Of a stretch of DNA of 64,000 nt, positions 11,020 to 21,287 are shown in pieces. How positions within the stretch are numbered: position 1 is the stretch's first letter; the number at the start of each line of letters is the position of its first letter. The position numbers and the translations under genes are program-made. The DNA lies in contig CM043942.1 in assembly GCA_014529385.2 (NCBI GenBank), positions 59,511,184 to 59,575,183 of the forward strand. The letters are read 5' to 3'. A model generated the notes under the pieces. It saw only the letters and a list, made by a program, of their open reading frames with translations, ran no database searches and was not told the DNA's origin. The DNA comes from Adiantum capillus-veneris (lineage: Eukaryota; Streptophyta; Polypodiopsida; Polypodiales; Pteridaceae).

Positions 11020-11945
11020 GTTGTACACTGCGGCATTCACTCTGACGGTAGCTCCACGCCCTCGCCCTCTGTTCATCCTTCCACGTCCTCCTCTTCCATT
11101 AGGTTGGCCACTCCCATGGGTATTCAAAGGTATGGCATTGGCATTGGTTGCCTAGGTGTTCCCGGGGCACTTGGATCTATAATGTCCATACTCGCCGCAA
11201 CCATAGCATCGAACATCTGGAAACTCCATGGTTGTGGTGGTAGCCACAATAGGGAGCTCGTCAATAAGCTTGGTTGGCTGGTCTGTTATTCCAAGAAGTT
11301 GTCCTTGCCCTCTTTGCCCAATGATTCCTCATGTTCTCATTAACCTTTTGTACTTCAAGAGCTAGAGGTTTTGCCCTCAACAAGGCATCCTGTAGTGTTG
11401 TCGTCCTGACAGCTTCCAACCGAGTATTCAAAGGAAAGATTAGCCCTTGGCAGAACCTCGTCACCTGTTGTTCCAAGGTCATCTTAGGAGCATATCTCCG
11501 AAGAGTGACAAACTTTGCATAATATTCTTCTCGACAGATGAAGTCAGCTTCTTCTCGACAGATGAAGTCAGCTTTTGCCGAAGTGAAAAGAATTCATTCA
11601 TCTTCAAGGTTCTATAGGAAGGTGGTAAATAACGCCCCATTATTGCAGCTTTGATGTCTTCCCAGGATTGGAAAGATCCCTTAATATCCAGGTACTTGCA
11701 ATGCTACTTCCACCATATCTTGGCATCACCAGTCAAGCGGAACATTGCAAGCATGGTCTGATTCATGGGTTGGGTTCCGGCAGCTTCAAAGTAATCGTCC
11801 ATGGCTTCCATCCACACTTCCGCATCTCTCTCCGCATTTCCCCCTGGCCCTTAAAGATCGGTGGTTGGGCTTGCTTAAGGAGGAGCTTCTTCTCTTGCGC
11901 TGCCGAGTATAGAGGAACAGGCGGTGCCTACATGGGTTATATGAG
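11020..11945 (-). pseudogene. gag: Gag of C: capsid, zinc knuckle, RG-rich tail
   Basis: Read in pieces on the minus strand. A likely start lies near 11,934 (ATG followed by a TAG), then PVPLYSAAQEKKLLLKQAQP, the capsid segment (MTLEQQVTRFCQGLIFPLNT, 11,482 downward), a zinc knuckle with all four ligands (CYGCGEYGHYRSKC, ~11,170-11,215), and an Arg/Gly-rich tail (NGRGGRGRMNRGRGRG, ~11,060-11,115) joining protease. Several stops and frameshifts, and a short duplication near 11,540-11,575 (ttcttctcgacagatgaagt), interrupt it. The domain order is normal for chromovirus gag. Confidence 0.8.
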
Positions 11946-12690
11946 ATTCTTGATACCATTACTTGGATTTCAAAATAGATACGAGACTTTAAATAAAATT
12001 CAAGATTCCACTATATCAAGAGATAGAGATTTAGAGACAAAAAGAACTTTCTTGATGGAAATTTATTACAATCGAAACCCCTCAAGGTTTAGGATAATTG
12101 ATGATCAACTTATTACATGGCTTTTTGGATTGCGTATAAGATACGCCTAGGAGATGGTGTTCACATGATGCACTACTTTCTTCGTGAAGTAGTTCTTGTA
12201 CTCATCCTTGAGTGGATAATAAACTAAGATATCAAGCCGGGATTCCTCTTTTGTTACTAATCTGTTCACTGGGATCACCTCGGTCGTTGATGGTTTGATT
12301 GGAGTCGCCTGAAACAATCAGGTCCAATTAGGTAGGCAGCAATTATAATAACTCTACCACCCTCAACTCTTCTCCCCAACGTATCTTCTTCAAAACGGTA
12401 GCCAGGCATCCTAGCTTCCGAGCATTGATGTAGTAAACCCCACCTGCAAGTGTCCAATCAAGTCCCCATCCTCTATCGATGCAAGTGGAGTGTGGCGTAT
12501 GAGCCTTCATCAGTATCTCCATGACATCTCGCCTGAACTGGTAAACTGGGGATCGTTGAGCTTGCTCAAAAATAAGCTCAGGGTCTCCCTGCAACACTAA
12601 TGCAAGAAATTTGCATCAGCTAACTATATACTTTCAGTTCCTTTTAAATGTTCAAACAATACGACTTTATTTCCTAGCCTAAACCTAGGC
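11946..12690 (-). other. Leader of C with an AT-rich segment and possible exon-like ORFs
   Basis: About 750 bp between the primer-binding site and gag. On the minus strand it has an 84-codon ORF (12,597-12,343, containing YQFRRDVMEILMKAH) and a second open stretch near 12,320-12,155 (containing VNRLVTKEESRLDI), each preceded by an acceptor-like TTGCAG or GTTTCAG. From about 11,936 to 12,150 the sequence is sharply AT-rich and, on the + strand, carries an open 72-codon frame (with LETKRTFLMEIYYNRNPS) ending in TAG. I recognise none of these products. They could be captured non-element DNA or leader sequence with chance ORFs. Confidence 0.45.
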
Positions 12691-12700
12691 TTTGATACCA
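12691..12700 (-). other. Primer-binding site of C
   Basis: On the minus strand TGGTATCAAAGCCTAGG follows the LTR end after 2 bases. It resembles the initiator-Met tRNA site (TGGTATCAGAGC) common in plant retroelements, with one difference in the first 12 bases. It fixes the inner end of the 5' LTR. Confidence 0.8.
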
Positions 12701-12702
12701 GG

Positions 12703-14791
12703 TGTGAGGTCCCCACCCCGCCGTATCAAACGGCGGATCTGATGTGGTGAACCTGGTGGCCACTAGATCTATAGCGGAAGCAAACAAAGTGGTTCAGGGT
12801 TCAACTAGTGGACGATCTCTCATCACAAAGTGAGTCGAGTTCGAGCCTACTAGCAATGATGTCTAGTTCCACCTCGCAGGGGAAGTGTACTTTAAACTAT
12901 CTAACATTCCTAAGATCCACCTTCCAAGAGGAGAGAAACCCCGAGTGCCTTTTTCTCCATGTTTCAGAGGCACGTACACTTGAGACTTCGCCGCTCTAGG
13001 GGCAATGAGTATTACTAGTATTGATTTTAACACTATGGGGACAGAGAGTTCCCGACCAATCGGGACCACCCTTCTTATAGGCATTGGAAACTTGAACCAA
13101 GCCCCCACTTTCCACCCCCACACTCACACTTCCTTATGTGTCCTAATTACTATCACAATAATTGTTCAACATAAACATTCCTTGATGAGATTCCGAATCA
13201 CAATGTTCGTTAAGACATCCCTTCAACCAGTATTGCAAAGCGGTACCAAGACAATATTCTAGTAAAAATTCTACTCAAACTTATTCATTAAAATTCCAAT
13301 GTTCTAGAGGTACAAAATCCCCCCTCTAGTGAAAGTTTACTCCTCCCATTGTCGCCTAGCTGCCCATACAACTAGGTATGTCCACCGCATAGAAAGCACG
13401 TCATGGACACTCCCACCGCATAGAAAGCAAGACGAGGGTTCCCACCGCATAGAAATAAAGTCGTGGGTATCCACCGCATAGAAAGAAAGTTGTGGATTCA
13501 AGAGCCCTTAAGGAGGAACTCTGCCCCCTGTGATCAGTAGGGGGGTCAGGACTAATTCAACATTGGAAATAGAATGAACATGTCGAGCTAAATTTTCCCT
13601 AGCAGACATTCTTTCCTATTGCAAACAGTATATCCATCAATCATTTCTTTCCTTAGACTTAAATATACAATGAATTCAAATGCCTTGATTTCCATCGGAT
13701 TTCGCCAACATGTTTGGGATATGTTTTTTCTTAGCTAAACGTGTGCAATGTTAATTAAACAACTGAATAAAATTGTGACCTACCTCTTCCATTTCTTCGT
13801 CAATGGCTCATGAGATGGCCGTTGCTTGTTTGTCCATGGGAGCTTTTCCCCTTCCATTCACATTGCTCGTTCCCGCCTCGCGGTCGTGGACACCATTGAA
13901 GCGAGTTCTCTTAACCGAGGCCATTTTATACTCACTACTTTAAATGGTAAACTTGAAGAAAAAGAGCTAAGGTCCGAGAGCATCATAACAAACCAAATGG
14001 AGGATTAGAATCATTGAAGGGTCCTTCTTATGTAAGGGTTTAGATTTTTCCTTCGAGACCTAGCAATTTTATGGGTAATATTTTTATTGCCCTATGGGAA
14101 CTGGATCTAAGGTTAATCACTAGGCTTAGATGATTAAGAAATTAAGAATTTTACTAATTGATTTACAAAAGAGATGAAGTAAGCAAGTTCAATCATTGTC
14201 CTAGAGCAATTTGAAGATGCAGGATTACCGCAGGCATGTGTGATAGAAAATTCTGTTCTTAATGGCCTAATGACGGTTTAATTTTCATCCTTAATCACAT
14301 TTTAATGTGGGAGAAGATTGAGTATAATTTAATTGCAACACTATTGAGTGGTAAAAGAATGAATTTCATCAAATCTACACTATTACTGGCTGTTGACAAT
14401 TTCTTAACTATGCTCCCCAAAGAGAGAATCTTTCCTAATCATGTATTAATCCTTGATTAAGGATGATGAATGGCTGCATAATTTAGCTAATTGAATGATG
14501 ATTATGTAACGGAGTATAGCTATGTAAACTTAGAGAGAAACTATTGAGACTTATAGCTAAGATTAAGCATAGTAGACGAAGAATATGGGAGAATAATGAT
14601 GAGAATTAAGAAGAACTGTAATTAAACCATAATTACCGTGATTAGGGGCTGAGAATCCTCTGATTTTTCTGATCCAATGAATCCTCATGATGACAATTTC
14701 GGGAGCACCTCCCTCCTTGATTCTCCTTCAAAAACAATGTGTGTACCGGCAGCACCCCCCAAGATGTGTGTAGGTGTACTGGGTGTGTGTG

Positions 14792-14826
<35 letters not shown>

Positions 14827-15493
14827 CACACCTTTAAATAGGCCTCCTCAAGCTAAAAATCAATTTGGGTTGCTATTTGCATATGGGAGCTACTTCAGTT
14901 AAGCATGGCAAGTCCAGTTGCCTACCCACCAAGTGTCTAGTTGGCTTGGTTAACTGACTCTCACACTTAGTAGCAAGCTTGGAAACTCTCCCAAGACTCC
15001 CACAAGGAAAAAGGGTGCCCCCTAGCTACTAAAGCTGACGTGGAGTGGGCTGAAACCTGCTCCCACACAGCCGCGGGCCCCCGGTGCCTCCCCGGACAAT
15101 TTTGGGAAAAACTGATTTTAGGCTAAAACGGGTCATACGAGTCGGATTTTGATGCCGAAAATTGCTATAGCAAGCTCTATATAAGGCGTATTGGCCAGAG
15201 TACCTCCTGCCATATTTAGCAGCCCCCGAGGTCTGAAAATGCATTTTTTCAAATTTGGGATATGGGTGCAGTTTTTCGAGACGGTCATAATTGGACGGGT
15301 CGGGTGACCAAAAACTTACTATTTTTGGATTTTTTTTACAAAAATTATTTTAATCCACATTTCGAAGCTTTAAAACATTGTACACATCATGGCACTGGCA
15401 GAATTCAGAAAAATGCTAAAAATAGTAACTTTTTCCGTTATGTTCATTTCAAGGTACAATGGTGCTCTTTTGATCGGGGTTAGAGACCTTACA
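12703..15493 (-). repeat. 5' LTR of C (intact, 2.79 kb)
   Basis: The + strand form begins TGTGAGGTCC next to the primer-binding site and ends GACCTTACA, where similarity to the 3' LTR stops on both sides. It carries a fourfold short repeat (13,382-13,500), a long (GT)n tract (about 14,790-14,823) and the uninterrupted pre-insertion site of R at 13,736-13,750. No supported gene lies within it. Confidence 0.88.
13382..13500. repeat. Four-copy minisatellite inside the LTR of C
   Basis: CCACCGCATAGAAA recurs at 13,382, 13,413, 13,442 and 13,471, followed each time by a variant of aaGTCGTGGxT. The period is 29-31 bp. Confidence 0.85.
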
Positions 15494-15690
15494 CACATTC
15501 CAGAAGAAGTGGACAGGTCCGTATAAAGTGGGGAAGGCCTTTCGGAATGGGACCTATCAGCTAGTAAGGGCAAATGGCAAGCTTCTTAGGAACAGGGTGA
15601 ATGGTGTGTGGCTCAAACTGTATATAGAGAGGGATTTAGTGTCTGAGGTGCAGCAAATTATAGTCAAGGGGGGTGGGCAACCCACCTAGA
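15494..15690 (+). pseudogene. pol: Integrase C-terminal tail of a Y copy (gypsy pol end)
   Basis: There is no ATG, because the N-terminal side lies beyond element C. One frame reads TFQKKWTGPYKVGKAFRNGT, then YQLVRANGKLLRNRVNG and WLKLYIERDLV, ending at a stop. This has the GPY/F-like KWTGPY signature followed by the NG-Y-x-L and LK-Y pattern typical of the end of gypsy integrases. It shows that C was inserted within this ORF and that family Y once encoded a polymerase. Confidence 0.75.
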
Positions 15691-15776
15691 GCATGTGGTG
15701 TGCGAGAGAAAGGAGATGAAGCTTTTGTACATATACTTTTGGTCGAACATAAATGTTCAACGAGGGGGCTGGGCAA
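15691..15776 (+). other. 3' untranslated region and polypurine tract of the Y copy
   Basis: gagggggctgggcaa directly precedes the LTR start. A related purine tract precedes each other Y LTR (23,060 and 27,028, and on the minus strand 56,060). Confidence 0.65.
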
Positions 15777-17307
15777 TGATGGTGCATCCAAATTCAGTCT
15801 AAGCTAGAAAATGTTCTATGCCACGCAAAGGTGGCAGGCAAGTGCAACACAGAAGGCTAGGGCAGGTGTCAAGCACCTGGGCAGCCCAAGGATAGCGAAA
15901 AAGTATGTATGAAGTGGTTTTTTAAGCCAAAAGAGTTGCGGGATACTCCAGATGGGATGGTAGATGAAGGTGCCCAAAATGACAAGTCAAGGCTCTAGAA
16001 TGTAGTGCTCAATGTGCTCTAGAAGCCGCTCCAGACGGCTCGTCAAACGGAGCCCCGATGTGCAAGATACTGAAGTTTAAAGCTCGAGTTTGTAGTAGAT
16101 CCCTGACAGATAGGACAGTTGGGGATAGGGGCCCCGAGCTGATGTTAGTATATACATGGGTAGTGCTCGAGTTTTGAAGCATGCATGTCTTCTTGTAATG
16201 CAAATCGGAGCTTTGGTTAGCAAGTTAAGGCCATTAGAAGATTTTCTAGGGGCTAGATCTGAGCCCATTTGACCGCACTGAAGAATGCACCATCTGGCAT
16301 CGGCAGGATCAAGTTGGGAGCCATGGGAAATGAGAGACCGTCCAGGCAAGGAGGAAGGGCCAGTAGAGGTAAAACAAAGGCAAGGGTAAAGTGGGGGCAG
16401 GGACCAAAGCAAAGAGAGAGGGAGAAATAGAGGGGGAGAGGAAGCAGATGTGAACCGGACAAATGAGTCAAAAAAAGAGCAGAGAAAAATGGTAGCCCCA
16501 AAGGCGTAGAAAATGAAGGTGAAAAAAATAGTAAAAAATAAAAATGCTTAGGGGGCAATAGCGACATTGCTAATGCCCTCCCCAAAGAGCAAAAGAGAGA
16601 AGAAGAGAGCAGATACAGTAAAGTGGTTTCCCCCTTCCAAAAATGCCAAATCAAGGTGCCAGGGGGACCAATTAAAGTGTAAATTCCCAAATTAAAGGCC
16701 CCCTATAAAAGTCAAAATTGGATCAAATTAGGGTTTTTTTTCCTGGCTTTTTTGGTGCCGTTTGAAGCTTGCAAAGTGGAATTCTCTAGCAAGCTAGCCC
16801 CTTCGTAGCTTTTTCTTGAAAATGGCCATGGTGATGGTAGTGCAAACCATCGTATATGCTTTTTGAAGTGTATTCAGGCTACCGTTTCCTCCTCTTGCTT
16901 TTGTTTCCCATTCCCACCTTCTCTTTCTCCTGCTTTCATGTTTCTCCTCGGGGCCGACTGTGTGGATGTGTGTGCCCCCCCGGACCGACCGTGTTTTGTG
17001 TGAGAGAGTGAGATTGAGTGGCTGTGAGTATGTGTAAGGGTGGAGACAGGCCGTGTTTTGTGTGAGAGAGTGAGATTGAGTGGCTGTGAGTATGTGTAAG
17101 GGTGGAGACAGGCCATGGTAGCAGGTGTGCCTTGTGTGGTGGATTTTTGGAGTGTGAGAGCAATGGAAATTGAGTAGGCGATGGTCTGCTAGTGTAAAGT
17201 GTTTCTTTGAAGGTGTTTTTTGAGAGGATAGGGGTGCTGTGGATACCCTGAGCTATAGAGAGGCCCTTGTGTTTGTGTCGGGCGTGTTCCCCCATTCCCC
17301 CTCTACA
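15777..17307 (+). repeat. 3' LTR of the Y copy interrupted by C
   Basis: It starts TGATGGTGCATCC (compare TGGTGGTGCAGCC at 23,078) and ends CCCCTCTACA. The next sequence belongs to family Z, which therefore is the target into which this Y was inserted. A perfect 62-bp tandem duplication lies at 16,989-17,112. ORFs in this stretch (for example 16,253-16,690 minus) are low-complexity and unsupported. Confidence 0.8.
16989..17112. repeat. Perfect 62-bp tandem duplication
   Basis: The 62 bases from 16,989 (ccgtgttttgtgtgagagag) are repeated exactly from 17,051. The absence of differences points to a recent slippage or replication event in an otherwise old LTR. Confidence 0.92.
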
Positions 17308-19810
17308 ACGTGGCTACAAGTCATTTTCAAATCTTTGGTACCACCCAATTGTCCGCATTCCTTGGGTGATTGTTCATAAGATCCGAGTGGAATACGCATT
17401 GAACACCTCGACGTTAATGGCCAAGCAAGAGTCTTGTCATTATGGATGTTTAGGGTGTCATCTTTGCACTACATGCTTTTAGTGTGACGCTCAAGTTGAG
17501 TTTAAATCTGAAACTCACATTAGCTGATCTATACCACGGAATCTAGAGGTAGCAAACAGTTGCGACAGCAGGGCTATTGATACAAGCTAGGCATCTCACT
17601 TGTGTGGATGAGTCTTGCTCTCTCTATAGCACTATGAGTGTCTATGGTATCACAGTTTTGGGGTACGACCTAGTGAGTGCTTACTAAATCACCCCATAGG
17701 CATTAAGGACCACAGTTTGATCTATTTCTGTTATACTTTCAAGGAAATAATTCTGCAACCTACCATGCGGTAGCGGAAAAATTCAGTTTTTCAAGTTAAC
17801 TCTCATCATTTTGTACACGGTTAACTATGTTGGTTATCGTTACCTGCTAGTTGAGCAGTTTCTACAAAAGGTCTTACCAAGGGGTTGACTATGTAGATTC
17901 TACCCAACGGGTTTCGATTGCGGAGGCCACACCCAGGACTTCCAGTGCAATTTTGCTTGGTTTTTTCACAGGTGGGAGACATGCTCCTGTGCATTTGAAT
18001 ACGGCTAACTGAACTTTCAGTTCAATCCCTAGGGCCATGCCAAGGGCATATTGAAACGGGTCCTACTATCCAATGTACATTATGCTGTTATGAATCCACT
18101 TATAGGATTTGATTTGGCACATGTTGTCACATGGGATAAAACATGGTCTAGGGACTCAAGGAGTTTGGTTTAGCTAGTGTGGAGCAATGGATGAGGGTCC
18201 CTCTCACTCTTGTTGTTGCAGAGTGTTTGGAGTTACCTCCACACAAAAGTACATCTTGCACTTGAAGGATGCTCTTTTTTCAGACCTCCTTAGTTGAGAC
18301 ATATTCCACATGTGGCGAATATGAGTCTCTGGGACTGATTGGTGCCCACTATTTCAAATATGTGTCACAACAAAGTCCCTAGGTGATGGTCACATCTATT
18401 TTCTAGACCATTTTTAGCACAACGTATCAGGAGAAATTTCATGGCCAAAAATTTTCAGATACTTAGAATGACTTGTTCAGGTACAAGTACTACTAAACAA
18501 CATTACAAATTGTTGTTTATACATATAGCAAGGCTCTAAGTTGTTAATGAAAAAGTTTCATTGTTTGTACCTAGAAGTGATCAATGTTTCACCTTCTATT
18601 ATGGTTCAGACGTTTTAGCAAGGCTTGCAAAAGATTGCAACCTAAAGTATTTAGTTTATTTTCAAAACTATTTACATTCCCTTTTGATGTGTCCTAGGCG
18701 CATCACATTTGCCATAAGTATTGGCAAGGATCACCATGGATATATAGGTTCGGATCTGTTTTTTGCTAAATGCATGCACACTAGGTGTTATGGGTCCTAG
18801 TGTTTAGCAAAGGCTGATTTGAAACGGCATGCATATTACTAAAGTTGTTGCTTATGAAGCATTTTGCACTCTATGTGCAGTATCTCTATGAGATTACTTT
18901 TGGGTCTACTAATCACCAATAGAGGTCATGGCTCGTTTTGGGTGTTTGTGGACTTTTTAAGTTAACCACGATGGTTATTCCAGACATTGTTGATTTCTCA
19001 ACAATGCTACATGATATTGTGATTCCCATTTACCAGTCATCTGGGAAGACTCTCTGTAAACCGTGAGGGAAAACAAACCTCAGTACTGTGAGTTATCCAA
19101 GGGGATAGGCAGATTACAAGTGTAGTCTTATGCTGAAGGATATGCAAAGTGGGTACGTTAGCACCAAGCAATCCAATCAGTAAGAAATTATTGCTCTACT
19201 TGGAGTTTTCTTACCATACGTTAAAGCATGTTTGTGACTAGGTGTAGTCTCTTCGTGTATAAATCAAGTTCTCAACCTTGAACACTAGTTATGGTGGGGT
19301 TGTTTACTGTTAGAATTGGAAAACAAGTCAAGGACTTAAACTGGGCTAATGAATTATGTTAGCAAGTTACTTTCATGGAAAGTGAAAAGAGGTACTCTTT
19401 AGGGTACATCTTTGTGTGATAACTCATGTGTGTTCTAAATGGAGTCTACACACTATGATTGAATAGAATCGACAACCCAAGATGGTTACAAATAGACAAC
19501 AATGTGAAAAATGAATATGCTACTCTTGGTTTCATTGAACCTCCTGCTAAATCATGTTTTGATCAACCAAACAGTTGGATCCATGAAGGATGCCACTATA
19601 GAAACCATTAGTGTATCATCACTCTTGTTTTTGAGGACGGAAATGCTTCTCCAATATCATACCAAGGGTAGGACCACGCACGGGGACTAGGCACGGCCAA
19701 GGGCCAGGATGGACATGCAGTCAAGGGGGTCCCTATATTTAGAAGGCCAAGGGCCTATATAGGGCATGGCTGGGTGGTGATGAGCATGTTCCAGTTCCGT
19801 TGTCCTTTCA
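17308..19810 (+). mobile_element. Z copy 1 (decayed gypsy element), 3' part
   Basis: This 2.3-kb non-coding interior aligns with 35,660-37,796 (+) and, inverted, with 58,594-61,000; for example, GCATTCCTTGGGTGATTGTT recurs at 17,358 and 35,677. The only recognisable coding trace is the end of a chromodomain-like tail near 19,580-19,625 (GSMKDATIETISV). A better-preserved version occurs in Z copy 3. Its 5' half lies left of the window, beyond Y and C. It was inserted into X integrase at 19,811. Confidence 0.7.
19655..19810 (+). repeat. 3' LTR of Z copy 1
   Basis: About 156 bp. It aligns with the 143-bp LTRs of Z copy 3 (shared GGCCAAGGGCCAGGATGGAC and GGGGGTCCCTATATTTAG) and ends TCCTTTCA. 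The first dinucleotide has decayed from TG to TA. The flank cttca resembles the ctaca in the uninterrupted X copy at ~38,991. Confidence 0.75.
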
Positions 19811-20881
19811 CTTCATGAGAAAGTCATGTATCAATCACATGATCCTCTTTATGTGGGGCATAGAGTCATTCAACCTAATCTTCGAGTAGAGACATACTTT
19901 CATTGGCCTACCATGAAAGTGGACATACAAGAGTATATTTCAAAATGTGCAGTATGCCAAAAGACCAAGTATGATAGAGGGAAGCAACCTAGATTACTTC
20001 AGCCATTGCCAACCCAAATTGACCATGGGAGAGTATATCCATGGATTTTATCTTTGGATTACCCAAGTCTATCCATGGGAATATGAGAATATGGACAATA
20101 GTCAATAGGTTTAGCAAGCAAACACATTGTATTCCTATCAAAAAGACTATTAAGGCAGCCACATGGAAACTTTCTTCCTATCTCAAATTTTTAAACACCA
20201 TGGATTGCCCACATCCATCATGTAATGTAGAGATGCTAGAATGAACAATGATTTTTGGAAAGGTCTCTTTGAAAATCTAGGTACAAGATTGAATTTCTCT
20301 TCATCCTATCACCCACAAACGGATGGCCAAAGTGAGAAAGACAATCTTGTGATACTCGATCTACTAAAGACTTCTGCTACAGAAGTAGATCAACTTAAGG
20401 AGGCTATATCCATCTCTCAAAAAAGACAAAAATCTGTTGCTGACAAGCACAAAAGGTCCTTAACATTCAAAGAAAATGATTGGGCCTTACTTACGTTTCC
20501 CAAGGCTTCATTGAGGAAAACGACAGGCAAAAATCCTATGGGCCATCAAAAGTATTATGCTAAACTAGCAAATTATACTATGGTCCTTTTCAAATCTTGA
20601 AATTAATGAATGAGATGGCGTATCAACTCAAGTTGCCCAACCATTGGATCATACAAAATGCTTTTCATGCGAGCCTACTTAAGCCCTACAAAGGAGATCC
20701 CCCAAGTGAACCAATTATTGAAGACCCTCCAAAAATCACAGAACAAGTAGAGGTGCTACTACCAAAATCTATCCTTCGGCATGAAGACAAGGTACGACGA
20801 CATGGTAAGATTATCCGATGGTATATTATAAATTTCAAAAATTATCCTTTTGAAGATGCTAGATGGATGCAAGGAATATAG
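19811..20881 (+). pseudogene. pol: Integrase and chromodomain remnant of X copy 1
   Basis: The zinc-binding region is readable (YVGHRVIQPNLRVETYFHWP, CAVCQKTK), then the first-Asp segment [13 protein letters not shown] in another frame, and later SSYHPQTDGQSEKDN with the catalytic Glu. The second Asp segment is lost (a stop just before MNNDFWKGLFENLGTRL). Relative to X copy 2, about 200 bp (the VEYAYNN segment) is deleted after LDLLK. A GPY/F-like region and a degenerate chromodomain (IRWYIINFKNYPFEDARWMQ) end at 20,881. The 5' half of X lies beyond the nested Z, Y and C, outside the window. Confidence 0.85.
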
Positions 20882-21287
20882 CTTAAAGATGGTATGAACC
20901 TTGTCAATGCTTACAATGCTACATTAGAGTAAGCAGATATACATGTTTCTTTTAAATGATCAATGTTTTTGTCTTATAAGACTAATTTTCTTTTTATTGT
21001 GCACAAATTTAAGTAGTAAGCATGCCTAGAACCATGCTTGTGATGATAATGTCTCTCAACACCAAGTAGAATTTGTCACTCTACTTGGGAGAATGAAATG
21101 GACTAAAGAGCATGCTTTCTTCCAGCAACTACGTCTCCCAAGTACCAAATGTATTATTCATCCTTATTGATTGATGTCGTAGGGTACAAAGGGATCCTCT
21201 ACCCGCTAAGAAATATTGATTAATGACTAAGGCTTTATCTCTTCTACCCCATAGTCGAGGACGGCTATGATTTCAAAAGAGAGATAA
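20882..21287 (+). other. 3' untranslated region of X with a hairpin and polypurine tract
   Basis: Holds an inverted repeat, CCAAGTAGA...TCTACTTGG with a short loop (about 21,061-21,090), which is also present in the inverted X copy at the right end of the window. The tract caaaagagagataa ends at 21,287 next to the LTR. The stretch near 21,105 (tgaaatggactaaagagcatgc) is the empty counterpart of the Z copy 3 insertion site. Confidence 0.65.

Larger units (their letters stand above)
1..15493 (-). mobile_element. Element C: Ty3/gypsy chromovirus, minus strand, left end outside the window
   Basis: A full-size chromodomain-type gypsy element read right to left: 5' LTR at 12,703-15,493, primer-binding site at 12,691-12,700, gag, protease, RT, RNase H, integrase, chromodomain, polypurine tract at 7603-7613, then the 3' LTR from 7602 leftward. 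The 3' LTR is split by element R (148-5858), and about 0.9 kb of it lies left of position 1, judging from the intact LTR. The protein order PR-RT-RH-INT-chromodomain is that of Ty3/gypsy chromoviruses. The coding region is broken by at least four single-base frameshifts and several stops, so it is not autonomous. C was inserted into the integrase tail of a Y copy, whose sequence resumes at 15,494. The likely 5-bp target duplication (cacat, 15,494-15,498) cannot be confirmed because the other flank is off-window. Confidence 0.9.

Noticed and set aside
11668-12150. 160-codon + strand ORF as one gene
   Set aside because: Its first ~90 codons are antisense to recognisable gag of C. Only the last 72-codon part is unexplained and is reported separately.
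13382-13500. CRISPR-like regular repeats
   Set aside because: Only four imperfect 14-base repeats with similar, not unique, spacers, inside a plant LTR; a minisatellite.
16253-16690. 145-codon minus-strand ORF with hydrophobic runs
   Set aside because: It lies in the Y LTR, is of low complexity (Leu/Ser/Phe/Pro from a purine-rich strand), and has no counterpart in the other Y LTRs.
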